From Trifolium pratense (Eukaryota > Streptophyta > Magnoliopsida > Fabales > Fabaceae): a stretch of 64,000 bases of DNA. Below, in pieces: positions 11,734 through 23,610 of this stretch (within the stretch, counting starts at the first letter, position 1; every line of letters begins with the position of its first letter). A model generated the notes under the pieces. That model was given only the letters and a program-made list of their open reading frames with translations. It ran no database searches and was not told the origin of the DNA. Position numbers and translations under genes: made by a program. The stretch lies in contig NC_060065.1 of assembly GCF_020283565.1 (NCBI RefSeq), forward strand, positions 50,084,409 through 50,148,408, written 5' to 3'.

Positions 11734-12044
11734 AATACTGTCTAAAGGAATATCTGTCTTGCAAAACATTTTATCCTCTCAAAACCTTAATTGATCTCTT
11801 ATAAAACCCAACTCATAGTTTAGAACCGAATGAAATAAACGTACACTTCTAACCATATACCTTTTTACATACCTGACCGTCATAATATTTACAAGTACAT
11901 CATTTCATCTCCCCACATACCTTCGCAACAACACTTTGCATCAGATTTCTAGGCCCAAAAGGATCATAAACTATAAATTATTAATTATATGATGAAAATT
12001 GACATTACCAAACAAAACCTTACTCATAATAACATCCAAACTTT
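11734..12044. other. Intergenic; no supported gene
   Basis: Short unassigned AT-rich stretch between the solo LTR and the start of the segmental duplication. Confidence 0.4.
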
Positions 12045-12493
12045 TCCTACTCACATGGAGTACGTGTGAAGATAGGAATGCCTTGTCATGCAATATGAGC
12101 TTGTGGTTGAATTATATCTTACCTTTTATGGAAAAGCAAATAGACACATAAAATTTGAAAAAGATACTGAAAATAGATTCTCATATATATTAGGACAAAT
12201 AGATTGTAGTGAATGTTGTCCACTCGATGTCACCATCGGGGAATTGGGACAGAACCATATGCTTTCTCCCGTACAAATTTTCCATTCCATGATAATTGGT
12301 CTCCTTAATTATGTCAACTGTTTAGTGTATATTTTATGGAGCCAAAGTAGTGGCCTCAGTTCATTATGTGGCCCTTTATTGTTGGTCACTTGCTTCAATT
12401 GTCTTTCTCACACATATTTGGTTGGACCAAGATTTTTTTTTTGAAGTTAGACCCTTTTAAGTAAAATATAATAGTATAGAATTTAATTGTCTC

Positions 12494-12625
12494 GTGAATT
12501 TAGCTCAGTTGACAAGAACATTATATTATATATATATGTAGGAGGCCAGAGTTCAAATCCTGTCATCCCATCTATCCATCTTATGAGTGAAATTTCTAAC
12601 TGCTAGATTACTTGATAAAAACAAA
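12494..12625 (+). mobile_element. tRNA-derived SINE copy
   Basis: GTGAATTTAGCTCAGTTGAC start, a TA run, AGAGTTCAAATCCTG B-box, ATCTATCCATCTTATGAGTG middle and a terminal A-rich tail. It sits inside duplication copy 1 and is not obvious at the matching place in copy 2, so it probably inserted later. Confidence 0.6.
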
Positions 12626-12841
12626 TACATATTTATTGGGGTTATATATTAAAATTATTAAAAACAAACACACAAAAAAATATATATACAAAAAATTTGA
12701 TATCACATATTTAGATAAAAATTTAGAATATGAAATGAGTTTTTTCACACATGATATATCAACAACTTCCCTGTTAAGTTTTAAGTGAGTTAATCCATTG
12801 ACATTGGCATATATACTCTTCCAATAAGTAATTTTTTTTGT

Positions 12842-13003
12842 CTCGCTAATGTGTGTCCTAAGAGCACATGTTAAGAATCCCAAAATAGAATTATTATATT
12901 GAAAAATACAACACTTTAATTTTTAAAAAGTTAAATACACAACTTTTTTAAAAAATATATATTTTTATATTATGCTGCTTATCATGTGCTCTTAGCATAC
13001 ATT
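12842..13003. mobile_element. MITE, family A, degenerate copy
   Basis: The ends GTGTGTCCTAAGAGCACATG and, inverted, CATGTGCTCTTAGCATAC each keep a weakened palindrome, about 110 bp apart. The interior is AT-rich. Confidence 0.55.
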
Positions 13004-13254
13004 TTTGCATTTGCCTTCTTTTTTTTTTTTTCCATTTACACTTTTTCTCTTCGATAATTAATAATAGGTCTCCCTTGGTGAATTAGTCCCCTAAAAATTT
13101 CTTTCACAAATGGTAATTAAGATGGGGTGTCTAATTTTATTTGTTATTTTTTTAGAAGAAACATAATATAATGTTCTCTAGACCACCTCGTGATGAAACA
13201 ATTTACAGTGTAATGTATATTAAATACATGAAATAACAATGGAGGCTCTAATAG

Positions 13255-13395
13255 GGTGGGATGAGTAGTTCAACTGATTAAACTAGTTAAGTCAAGGGTT
13301 AAGGTGTTGGAGGTCCAGGTTCGAATCCTAGCAAGGAGAAATACTAACATAACATTGTAAATATACTAACAACTATCAATTTGTCATTAAAAAAA
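13255..13395 (+). mobile_element. Possible SINE or tRNA-like remnant
   Basis: GATGAGTAGTTCAACTGATT, then GTCCAGGTTCGAATCCTAGC about 45 bp further on, and an A-rich end. The spacing fits the A-box and B-box of a Pol III element. The family was not matched to the other SINEs here. Confidence 0.4.
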
Positions 13396-13614
13396 TGGAG
13401 ACATCTTGTGTCTGTCATTTTAGGTAATTGATCTTTGCCTTTCTCTCTTAGAGGTCTTTGGATTTTGTGGTGGTGAGTTACATGTGTTTAACTTTTGGTG
13501 TGTCTTCTTATATGATTGTTAGTATTTTTTAGAGGTTGTTGGGTGTTAGTAAGGTGTATTTTTGGTACTCTTATATTTTGATCGTTTTCTTGTACTTATT
13601 GTGTTTATATATAT

Positions 13615-14013
13615 GGGGAGAGATTAAATTATACCGGTGTAACATTTGAGTAATGTTACACCGCTCAATAACGCTTTAACGAATACAAATTTTACAAAAT
13701 CCACCGTTGGATTGAAAGCTTATATCGTATAGATCATCCATATTAATTTTTACAAAAATCTAAAATCGTTTGGTATATTATTGAGACCATTCAAGATTAA
13801 TGGTTTATGCATTTTTATTGAATACCGTTCATCTTGATCGATCTCAATAACATATCAAACGATTTTAGATTTTTATAAATTCTAACATAGATGATCTATA
13901 TGATATAAACTTTCAATCAAACGGTAGATTTTGTAAAATTTGTATTCGTTAAAGCGATATTGAGCGGTGTAACATTACTCAAATGTTACACCGGTGTAAT
14001 TTGATCCCTCCCC
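13615..14013. mobile_element. Large foldback element (family B), near-perfect arms
   Basis: A 399-bp element whose two halves are reverse complements for roughly 180 bp each. The ends are GGGGAGAGATTAAATTATAC and (from the right) GGGGAGGGATCAAATTACAC, followed in both arms by CCGGTGTAACATTTGAGTAA. The flanks are TATATATAT on both sides, compatible with a 9-bp duplication but uninformative because of the TA run. The core is shared with 10087-10492. Confidence 0.75.
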
Positions 14014-15238
14014 TATATATATATATATATATATTATTTGCCATTATAAAAAAACAATGTTACCATAGAATAACTCTTCTTAATGATCAAACCTCTCTTT
14101 ACACCTCGACTCTCTCATCAATTCTTCTTCTTTCTTTAAATAGACAAAATTATAAAGTAATTATAAATTCACACACATAATTGAATGAGTCGGAGTTCGA
14201 ACCCCGATCATATCGTCTAACATACTAATTTCGACATTCTTTTTAACAGATGAGTTAAGACTTATAAACTTCATTTCATATTTTTCTAGGCCAAGAATAA
14301 TAGTCAAATTTGTCTCTCCCACGAGCCAAAAGAAACGAGTTATTAATGTGTTGCTGAAGGATAGAAAAAAATGATTTGGTGCCTTTTTGGGGTCCCATAT
14401 ATAATGAACAGAAAGGATTATTGTCTTTAGAATAAATGAATAAATTAAACATATGGTTGAGCTCTTCCATAGAAATTACTTTCAAAACATCAAATTCTAA
14501 ACCACTAGAAATGGGAATTCCTAAGAACAAAATTCTCATATGTTTCTTCTTTTAAATTGGTACGTAATATATATTCCGTAGAATAAGGTCTACATTGTCA
14601 AGGATCCCCATTATTTCCGACACAAAATTTAAATCAAACAGTGTGCCCTCATGTAATCTTCCACTATATATTGACCTTTTGGATGGTGAAAAATATAGTA
14701 ATATTCAAGTGATTCTTCACTTGTTTAATTACACGTAGGCAACTATGAAAACAAGTTTAAACAAATACTTAATAATTATAACCACAATTGTCTCTCAAAA
14801 AAAATAAAAATTAAAACCACAATTGAAGTATATATGCTACACTTTATTTTCATGCTTTATAAGTTATAAATATAAAAAATTGATGAAAATTAGTATTACC
14901 TTTCAAGGTAACCAAATTAAGTCATTAGATTTGACTAAGTGTGAGTTTTTTTTTTTGACAACAACTAAGTGTGAGTTAAAGTCTCATATTAGTTGGAGGA
15001 GTTGAGATTGAACAATATGTGATTTTTCAAAATATATATTAATCCAATTCACTGAAACTCCCGCTTATGACATAGGCTTAATAGTTGATGGAATATTCCA
15101 AAAGTAAAATAATCCAATTGTTGACAATGATGTTTATTATGCTAAATACATGGTCATTGATTAGTTAATTAGATCAAGTGTTTAGTACCACAAAATTTCC
15201 ATATGATAGCTGCGTTGTTATTCATTTCAATTTAATAT

Positions 15239-15332
15239 ACTCTCTTATGTCCTTTTTATAAGAACATTTTGAAAAAATTACACAGACTAAGGAAGTTCAT
15301 TTTACTTAGTTATTTTCCTTGGTAAGGGAGTA
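15239..15332. mobile_element. Short degenerate Stowaway-like MITE
   Basis: ACTCTCTTATGTCCTTTTTA on the left and, inverted, ACTCCCTTACCAAGGAAAAT on the right, about 95 bp in total. Internally deleted. Confidence 0.45.
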
Positions 15333-16010
15333 TAACAGTAGATCCCCACATGTTTCAAAAAAAAAAAAGTAGATACACATTGTGGTTAAGGGAGTAAAAA
15401 GTCAACCAATCCTAGAGTGTCAGATAAGCATAACCCCCTATCTGAATTCTAAAGTGTCAATGCTTCAACCTTAAATCCATGACACTCCATTTTTAGTGTA
15501 TTGTCCGATTTATTCTTTTTGGTTATAAGAGAGAAAGTGTATTGTCTGATTTAGATCTTTTGTATAAGTCATCACCATTTTATCTTTTGTAAACGACGTC
15601 TTGTGGGTGTGAGTGTTTTTTTATAATAAATTTAGAGTTGAGACGTGACATCTCACTCTGTGATAGTTCTCGGACCTTAACTCATTATTGTTTTAATGCT
15701 GCCTCAAACTTCTAACACAATCAAACATGCACTAAGTGAGACTTGATGTGAGATCGATTGCTAGGATAAAGCATTAATATTGTTATTTTCTTTGCCTAAT
15801 TGCTACAAACACTTGGTGACCACATCCTTGTACGGAAGAGAAGGCAAAAGAGCAAGGTGTGACACGCATTCATTTATCCACATACATTATTCCTTCGGAT
15901 TATGCTAGCTACTGGAAAAATGGGGAGGGTAGGGTGATAGTGGGTTTAATATTAAATATAATTATAAATATAAGCTTGGTAAAATCAAACAGCTTGGTAA
16001 AATCAAACAA

Positions 16011-16066
16011 GGAAAGAAAATTACGAAAATCGATGAATGAACTTCGATTTTCGTAATTTTCTTTCC
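16011..16066. repeat. Perfect 23-bp hairpin with 10-nt loop
   Basis: Positions 16011-16033 are exactly complementary to 16044-16066, with a loop of TGAATGAACT. Just upstream, AGCTTGGTAAAATCAAAC is present twice in direct succession (about 15973-16008). The structure lies within duplication copy 1, about 840 bp upstream of the tRNA-Ala copy. It could be a mutation-born palindrome (template switching) or a small inverted-repeat locus. Confidence 0.85.
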
Positions 16067-16583
16067 TTCAACTTTCTTTCCTTCAAACCAAACAAAGCAT
16101 AAATTAGCTAATAATTTAAAAATTAACTGACAGCTGAAAAGATAATTTATAACGGATAATTTATAATTAAAAAGTTACCTAATTGTTGGTTTTATATATT
16201 GGACTCTCCTAAATTTGATTCCTTTGCTTCCTTCTTAAGACAACTTCATCGACAACAAATGTCACACTTTCTGTCTCATGTAATTGGGTAATAAATAATA
16301 ATATTAATGTTAAGTGCATGGATGGAACCTATGCTTTACTCCATTGAATATGGTTATTGTGCCAATTACCTCACTTTTTTTATTATAAATTTATTATGGT
16401 GCCAATTATTCTATATCAAACAATTATGTTTGCTTTCTTTTTTCACAATTTTGTGTGGCTAGCAGATGTGGTGGAGGGTGATTTTTTATTTTTATTTTTT
16501 AATAAGGGGAGGGTGATAGTTTGTTCATTCTTATGTGGCAAATCATCATTATTTCATTTTCACCTCCATTCATAATTTAAAAG

Positions 16584-16659
16584 AAAGTTTGTGACACAAA
16601 ACTATTAAATCATTAGCTCATAAAGTTTGTGACACAAAACTATTAAATCATTAGCTCAT
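16584..16659. repeat. 38-bp tandem duplication
   Basis: A 38-bp unit beginning AAAGTTTGTGACACAAAAC occurs twice in perfect succession (16584-16621 and 16622-16659). Copy 2 of the segment has a single diverged version near 23170, so this doubling is specific to copy 1. Confidence 0.9.
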
Positions 16660-16902
16660 CTTTGTAAATTTTTACATACTGGAGTTTTATTTTTGTAGCC
16701 TTTATTTTGCATACTTTGAGTGAGTTTAAACATATAAACATAATAAAATTTTGGAAAAACAGCATAGAAAAATAAAATAAAATTGCAATAACCATGCTGA
16801 TTATGAATCTTATATACTAAGATGAAATGAATTGTATAAGCCATTTTCTAAAATGTATATCAAATATATGGGTTAAAAAATGGTGCATAAAAATAAAAAA
16901 TA

Positions 16903-16975
16903 TGGAGATGCAGGGTATCGATCCCCGTACCTCTCGCATGCTAAGCGAGCGCTCTACCATCTGAGCTACATCCCC
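16903..16975 (-). tRNA. tRNA-Ala (AGC), copy 1
   Basis: A 73-nt nuclear-type tRNA read on the minus strand: acceptor GGGGATG with CATCTCC, D arm TAGCTCAGATGGTAGAGC, anticodon AGC in CTTAGCATG, and T loop GATCGATA with discriminator A. The last T-stem pair region reads CCCTG where copy 2 has CCCCG, replacing a G-C by a G-U pair. No introns and no encoded CCA. It is the partner of the tRNA at 23538 in the segmental duplication. Confidence 0.95.
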
Positions 16976-17990
16976 ATACATATTATTTTGTAGAATTATA
17001 AGGTTCTTTAAACTTATGTTGGAATTTGTGATCATTGATATCGTCCTATCAGAGATTTATACTATATTTTAGTATGCTAAATTGTGGAGAATTGTTCTAG
17101 ATTAAATAAAAGTGATATAGATAAATTCGAGATTATTCTTTACATGTTTATGAGAAACATAATTTACGGTTGAGAAATCATTCAATTAAGTTGAAAATCT
17201 ATATATGCATGTTAAAGTAGTTTTTCATATATATATATATTACCCAAAAAATTGAAAAATATAACTATTATTTATATATTCTTTTTCCTCTCTTTCTTTC
17301 AAAATGTTTTTCTTCAAAAGTTAATCAAAAATAACTATTTGATTTTCAACATAAAAAACCTTTTTCAGCAAAATAATATTTGAAAGAAACTTGCACACAA
17401 TCATAACTAAAATATCAAAATTAATGATTTTTGTAAAATCTAAAACAAACGGGTCATATATGCCTCAAAACAATCTCTTTGTATTATACTCGAGCACACG
17501 GTTGCTTATAGGCTTTTTAACCATCCGATTTTTTATTTATTTATTAGGAGTCTATACTCAATGGATAAAAATGTTCAATATGGTATTTAATTTTTTTTAA
17601 AAGGAATATGGTATTTAATGAAGCTTATGTTTGATTTTATGGTGGGTATGTTAGACATACGCTAAATCCATCGTAATTTTCTAAAAGTTACATTTTATAA
17701 TTTTTGCAAAATCATATTGGATCACCGTATAACATAATTAGCGTAATATAAAATATACCCTAAATCATGAGACTCTCTCACATAATAAACTATAGTTTTT
17801 CAGTTTCGTGAGAATGCGCAAGTGTATGAATGGAATTTATCAAAGTTTTGTGTTATAGAAAAGCTCATATGAACCAACCACAGCCATCCCTTTACCAATA
17901 TAATATAAAAAACATATTATTTGATTTTGTGGTACTTTTTGTAAGGTGAATATAACACACACTGTGGAAATCAATAAAGAGAATCTATTC
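16976..17990. other. Intergenic upstream of the FAF gene
   Basis: AT-rich spacer between tRNA-Ala and the FAF promoter. Nothing coding is supported. Parts align with 23611-24240 in copy 2. Confidence 0.5.
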
Positions 17991-18023
17991 TTGGTACATG
18001 TCATCAAGTAGCTTTATGGAACC

Positions 18024-18032
18024 TTATAAATA
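18024..18032 (+). promoter_or_regulatory. TATA box of the FAF gene
   Basis: TTATAAATA lies within CACCTTATAAATACTC-like sequence and is conserved in copy 2 at about 24298-24306, together with the following ACCATCAATCA leader. Position and conservation between the copies support it as the core promoter. Confidence 0.65.
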
Positions 18033-18145
18033 CTCATCATTTATCCTTCTTCCACTACCATCAATCAACCATAACCACTCCTTACCATTTAATTTCTTCC
18101 TCTTTTGCAACTAACACTCCTTTGAATGCTGTTTTCTTGCCTAAG

Positions 18146-18459
18146 GTAATTCATTCAAATTATTTTTTTCAAGCTTTATATGTTTATTTTATTTTTCTTT
18201 CTAAACCCACATTCATGTACTAGCCCAACCATTCTTTTTAATAACTTTGAAATTTTCTATTAAAAGTAGCACTAATCCATTTTGTAACATGTCTAAAAAA
18301 AAGTACTATGTATTAATTAAAAATATAAGGTAACACACAACAAAATAAAACATAATTTTCATATTAATTAATACATAGATAAATATATATTAGTTATACC
18401 CTTTCTTTTTTATAATTATTTGACATTTTCCTAATTAGTCTTTACTTACATGTATGCAG
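18146..18459 (+). other. Probable 5'-UTR intron of the FAF gene
   Basis: Donor CCTAAG/GTAATT at 18145/18146 and acceptor TGTATGCAG at 18459 would remove 314 bp. If spliced, the upstream ATG at 18450 is lost and translation begins at 18489. Confidence 0.5.
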
Positions 18460-18488
18460 ATAACAAGAAGATTCAAATCAAAGAAACT

Positions 18489-19517
18489 ATGGTGATGCAA
18501 AACCAGAACATTGATTCCTCCAAAGAACTATCACACTCAAAACTCACTAGTGAATTGGATATATGGAGTTCAATCTTGAACCAAAAGAACAAAGATGAAG
18601 CTTCACAGTTAAAAACTCCTCCTTATATTCACCCACTTGAGAAAAAATCAAAAAATTGGTTAAGTGAAAAGAGTCTCGAAATGTGCACAGAGAGTCTTGG
18701 ATCAGAAACTGGTTCGGATTGGTTCTGTTCTTCTTACACATCTTCCTCTAAAGATAATAATTCTTTAGAGGATGATGAAAAATTGAAAGCAAAAGTGAAA
18801 ATATGTGACGATGAAAATCCAAAACACAATTATTCTATTAGGAAGAAAACAAAGAAACCAAGTTGTTTACCACCTCCACTTCCTTCACTCACAAGTCAAA
18901 GTCAACATGGTCAAAGTCAACCACTCCAAATGAGATCCTACCGTGACAATGGAAGGTTGTTTTTGTTCCTACAAGTTGTTTCAATTCCTCACAACAATTT
19001 CTTCGCTACGCGACAAAATGGTCGTCTTATTCTCACAATTGCTAGTGATGATGATGATGAAGACGACGAAGAAGAAAATAATGATGAGTGTGAGAAATGT
19101 GAAAATGTGGTAGAGAAAACACATATGTGTAGTTTAGAATTAGTGGTGAATAAGAAAATTGAGTTAATTAACAAGAGTCCAAAATTGGTTCCTTTGTTAA
19201 ACTTCTCTGACCATTGGTCAGACAAATTCAAAAGAGGGACCAATTTTGAGGATGTTCAACACGGTTCATTGCCACGGTCATTGCCTTTGATCAATGGTTA
19301 TGAATATTATTGGCGAAACAAGGCTACTGGAAATGTTCTACTATCTGGAAACATGAACATAAATCAAGGTTCAAATGAAGAATCACAAGATTCACAACAG
19401 TTGTTTGTTTTGAGAGGGAAGAATAAGGATTACTTAGTTCACAATTTGAAGTTTTGCAAGGATTCTAGAACTACAAGGTCTTTTATGTTTTGGGACCCAT
19501 GTTGTATTGCTACCTGA
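18489..19517 (+). CDS. FANTASTIC FOUR (FAF) domain protein
   Basis: An intact single-exon reading frame of 342 aa. The ATG at 18489 (MVMQNQ) is preferred over the in-frame ATG at 18450, which falls in a likely 5'-UTR intron. The FAF domain lies at about residues 126-185: a PPPLPSL motif, then RDNGRLFL and a closing NGRLILTI block. An acidic tract rich in D and E follows at about 187-205, and a conserved YEYYWR near the C-terminus. FAF proteins are plant-specific. In Arabidopsis they modulate shoot meristem size and act against WUSCHEL (family knowledge), and their biochemical mechanism is unclear. No membrane segment is seen. Its duplicate at 24.9-28.1 kb is a pseudogene, so this is the only working copy in the window. 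The polyadenylation region around AATAAAAC at 19567 is plausible. Confidence 0.85.
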   Translation: MVMQNQNIDSSKELSHSKLTSELDIWSSILNQKNKDEASQLKTPPYIHPLEKKSKNWLSEKSLEMCTESLGSETGSDWFCSSYTSSSKDNNSLEDDEKLKAKVKICDDENPKHNYSIRKKTKKPSCLPPPLPSLTSQSQHGQSQPLQMRSYRDNGRLFLFLQVVSIPHNNFFATRQNGRLILTIASDDDDEDDEEENNDECEKCENVVEKTHMCSLELVVNKKIELINKSPKLVPLLNFSDHWSDKFKRGTNFEDVQHGSLPRSLPLINGYEYYWRNKATGNVLLSGNMNINQGSNEESQDSQQLFVLRGKNKDYLVHNLKFCKDSRTTRSFMFWDPCCIAT

Positions 19518-19567
19518 TCATTTTCTCTACTTTTTGTTCCACTCTTTTTCCTATATAGTTGTTGTCA

Positions 19568-20706
19568 AATAAAACAAAATGTAGAGGGGAGAAAAATACT
19601 ATATTTATAAGATTAGATGAATGACTTTAACATTTTCATATATATATTATTGTTCTATTATATATATTTATTTACATGTCTATGGTAGTATTGATCATTT
19701 TTAAAAAATTCTATTGTATTGACAATTACACAACCAACACAATATAATGGTATGTTGATGAACCTGTGATTGAGAGTGCAAGCAATAACTTCCTAAGATC
19801 TTGTTGATGATGCTCAGGTTGAAAGCATCAAACGGTGAATAATACCTATCGATGATACATAGTTTGACTAGCACTTAATGCAGAGTGTTGTTACACTTAT
19901 CAAATATTTATACAATGATATAACTCAATAAAACTATGTGTTCACCTTACAAGAGGACGACAACACTTGTTAAATCAAGTTTCTCACCTCAACTTCAGTT
20001 GAGAACAAATTCGAGAAAATCAATAAAGCACATCGATCATGGTAGTCAGGTCAAGTCGGTAAATCTCCTTTTATTATATGACGGTTTTAAAAATTATCAT
20101 GCATCATGCAAGTTCACAATTCAGGTTTAATATGCACAATGACGTTAATCGATCCTGTATATACAATTACATTGCTAGTTTCAACTAAACTTGCAGATTA
20201 ATCCACTAAAACGATTACGCTTATAAGTCCACTCCTCTTGTCATCATAAGCAATCGACTAGGGGCTCATGTTCTGGATTGGACTTTTTGGCTTAACCAAG
20301 TTCAATGTGACATTTGTCGGCTCATTGTCATATCTATTTTTCACCACATTTCAATATATGCATTATTCTAATCTCTACTTCCACATTAAGCTTATATTGA
20401 TTTGGATGTTAGAGTATTTTTTGCAGGTGTATATACCTCTCTTTTTCCATCGCCGATCACTTTCAACACTCGAATTTGAACCTCCAACTCGAAATATTTC
20501 TTCCCCACTGTGAATTATTTACCCTCTTTTATTTCATGAGATAAATCCGAGTTATGTAAAAACCACCTTAAATAATCCAAACATATTGTTAAAATGTATT
20601 TGAATATTATTTATTTTGAAACTTTTATCTTCGTGCAAGTCGTTAACATTGAAAGGTATTAAGTATTATTAACCAACAAAAACGAGCAATAGAACAGTCA
20701 CAAGTT
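19568..20706. other. Spacer between the two duplication units
   Basis: About 1.1 kb of AT-rich sequence with no recognised gene. 19740-20520 is slightly more balanced in composition and may be TE-derived, but no termini or domains were found. Confidence 0.4.
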
Positions 20707-21267
20707 GTCCTACTCACACAGACTACGTGTGAAGATAGGAATGCCATGAGCTTGTGGTGGCATTATAAGTTAATTACCTTTTATGGAAAGTACACATAAA
20801 AAAGGAGGAGCAAATAGACCCAAAAAAAAATTGAAAAATGAACCTGATCAAAATCACTAGGTTCTCATCTCATGTTACGACAAATGGATGTCACCATTGA
20901 GAAATAGGACCGAACCATATGCTCTCTCTCCCATTTACAATATTTTGCACGATAATTGGTCTCCCTTAATTATGTCAAAATGTTTATTGTTTAGTTAATT
21001 AGTGTACGGACCCAAAGTTGTGGCCAAGGTTCATTATATATGTGGCACTTTCTTTTTGGTCACTTGCTTCAATTGTCTTCTTCAAATTACCCTTTTAACT
21101 AAAATATAATCCGTCAACTTAATTGCCCTCTATTAAGAGGTTAGTAAGGGATCTCTTCAAGCTGAAATTTTGAGTTCGAATTTAATTATGGGATATTTTG
21201 TTCATATTAACAATAAAAATTACAAAAATTACAAAAAAACTAAAAACTAAAATATATTTCGTTCATA

Positions 21268-21560
21268 TGTGTTCTGGATCGGGTCAAGGCTCAATACGTG
21301 TGGCCCAAGTACTCCAAAGTCCAGTCAAAATTCGTTTCATTCCAGTAATTACGTACAAGCCAACATTGTCATGACCGTTGGATCCATCTCAACGGCTTCA
21401 ATTGCTCTATGTTAGCTATCATAGACAGTCATTATTGTCTCCCCTTATATAAAGGCATGGCATTGGTGCGCCAAGGTATACATTTCAATCATTTTTTCAC
21501 TTCACTCATCCTTGATCACATACTAACTTGAACGTTGAAGTGCTAGCGTGTTTTGCAGTT
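21268..21560 (+). mobile_element. LTR-like fragment
   Basis: It starts at TGTTCTGGATCGGG (compare TGTTCTGGACTTGG of the solo LTR at 11278). It has a TATA box in CCCCTTATATAAAGGC, and ends near GAACGTTGAAGTGCTAGCG and TTTTGCAG, a U5-like signature of plant LTRs. No matching target duplication was found. It is probably a truncated or decayed solo LTR. Confidence 0.5.
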
Positions 21561-22640
21561 ATTTTTTTAATATGATCTACTGTGCCTGAAATTTGTCATG
21601 CTATCGTAGCCAGCTCAAGCCTCATTATATATCGGAGTTATCTCATTTTGATCCAATCAAAATAATATATATATCCGCCTCAGGCCTTACCATCTGAATA
21701 AATTAAATATATGGTTGAGCGCATCCTGAGAAAGTTCTTTTACACACATAAAATTCTAAACCACTAGAAATGGGAAATTAACAAAATTCTTATGTTTCTT
21801 GTTTTAACATTTGTAGGTAATATTCTTAGAATAAGATAGACAATGTCAAGGATTCCCATTAACTCCGACACAAAATTTAAATCAAACGATTGCAATAAGG
21901 TCACGTAATCTTCCACTATATATTGTCATTTTGGACGGCATGAAAATTAGTATTCAAGTGATTAATTCTTCACTTGTTTAATTACACGTAGGCAAAAGCA
22001 TTATGAAAACAAGTCTAAAGTATAAATGAAAACTAAGGCTTGTCACACTTTCATGAATGAACTATAGTACTTTTGCCTAAAAAAATTGATAAAAGGTATT
22101 AAACAAAAAAAAAGAATTGGTGAAAAGTTTTGAGAGGTCAATAAGCTTAACTTAAATCCTAGCTTGGGTCCACACTAGATGCAAGCTAATCCAATACAAT
22201 AACTATGAGGTTCATTTGAGAAATTAAACATAGGCTTGATGGAATCCTACAAAAGGTGAAATGATCCAATTGTTTTTTTGACAATGATGTTTATTATGCT
22301 AAATACATGGTCATTGATTAGTTAATCGGTTCAAGTGATTAGTACCACAAATTTTTCATGTGCTTGTGAATATAATAGAGAATATTACATATACTTAGTT
22401 TAGCAAAATGATAGATGAGTTGTAATCCAATTCATTTCTCTATCTATATTAGGTACATAGAAAAAATTGAAAAGAGAAAAATCAGATTCTTGGTATATAT
22501 AATTTTATGACGAGTCAACTCCAAATCCATCCATTGCATTGTGTACAAATTAATTTTTTTATTGAAGAATATACAAGTTAATTAAATTTTATTTGTGTGT
22601 ATGACTTATGACTTATATTTACTAATAATTAAGTGAACAA

Positions 22641-22727
22641 TCACTCAAGCATTAACGTTGTCAACAAAAAAAAAATCACTCAAGCATTAACGTTGTCAAC
22701 AAAAAAAAAATCACTCAAGCATTAAAG
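22641..22727. repeat. 35-bp tandem repeat, 2.5 copies
   Basis: A unit starting TCACTCAAGCATTAACGTTG and ending in an A-tract is repeated with a 35-bp period at 22641, 22676 and 22711 (last copy partial). Confidence 0.9.
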
Positions 22728-23537
22728 AACTAAAAGTACAAAATGCACTTCATTGATGCACAGAATCGGCTTTTTCATCGAGCACAAATTTGTTTTTATT
22801 ATTGAGTCAATAATTTTCACTATTAAATCAAATGAAATAAGATGTGTCATATTGATCAAGTTGTGAGATTTATTGATTTAATGGTAAAAAAAATTATGCT
22901 TGGCGAAAGACTTATCGATCACTTGTACATATTAGACAAAATCACACTATAGTAGACATTTTTACTGTTATTGGAAACATAAATATAATTGGTCGAATTA
23001 TGTGATCAATTACCCTTTATTATAGTTTTCTTTATCGTACGGGTAGAAGCTATACTTTTTCTCATGCTACCAATTACCCTTTATTATAGTTTCAATGGTG
23101 CTTGCTTTCTCTTTTCATCATCTTTTGACAGATCATCATAATGTCACACCTCTATTCCTAATTCAAAAAGAAGTTTGTGACACTAAATTACCAGTAAATG
23201 TAAATCATTAGCTATAGCTATGCTTTGCAAATTTTTACGTACACCGTCAACCTATGTAATGTACTAGTGTATAACATGATAAAAGTGAGTTTTTTCTTTG
23301 GTTTACAAACTTTGAGTAAGTTTAAATAAACTTATAAAAAAAACAGGCATAGAAAAATAAAATTGAAATAACCATGCAATAATTATGATTTTTTTATATT
23401 ATAAGTATGAATATTTAGACAAAGATGGATAAGTATGAATGTCTACGATAAATGGAAATGTATAAACTTTTTTTAAATAAATAAAATGTACATGGTTAAT
23501 AAAATGGTGCGGGCGTGCGGCAAAAAACAAAATATTT

Positions 23538-23610
23538 TGGAGATGCGGGGTATCGATCCCCGTACCTCTCGCATGCTAAGCGAGCGCTCTACCATCTGAG
23601 CTACATCCCC
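23538..23610 (-). tRNA. tRNA-Ala (AGC), copy 2
   Basis: Identical in plan to the tRNA at 16903, with the consensus T stem (CGGGG with CCCCG). The anticodon is AGC in CTTAGCATG. Flanking DNA is homologous to that of copy 1, so the pair arose with the segmental duplication. Confidence 0.95.

Larger units (their letters stand above)
12045..19567. repeat. Segmental duplication, copy 1
   Basis: Collinear with 20707-28750. Anchors in order include: 12060 with 20720 (ACGTGTGAAGATAGGAATGC), 14440 with 21700, 15120 with 22270 (a long run ending CATGGTCATTGATTAGTTAA), the tRNA-Ala genes, the TATA region, the FAF coding sequence, and the 3' flank (TTTTTGTTCCACTCTTTTT at about 19530 and 28710). Independent TE insertions account for most length differences. 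Between the named features no further gene is supported. Confidence 0.85.

Noticed and set aside
12088..12444. 118-codon plus-strand ORF
   Set aside because: It lies in the non-coding left part of the duplication. The matching stretch of copy 2 (about 20730-21060) has no open frame and no domain is recognised.
16817..17035. 72-codon minus-strand frame across tRNA-Ala
   Set aside because: The central residues are a translation of the tRNA gene itself.
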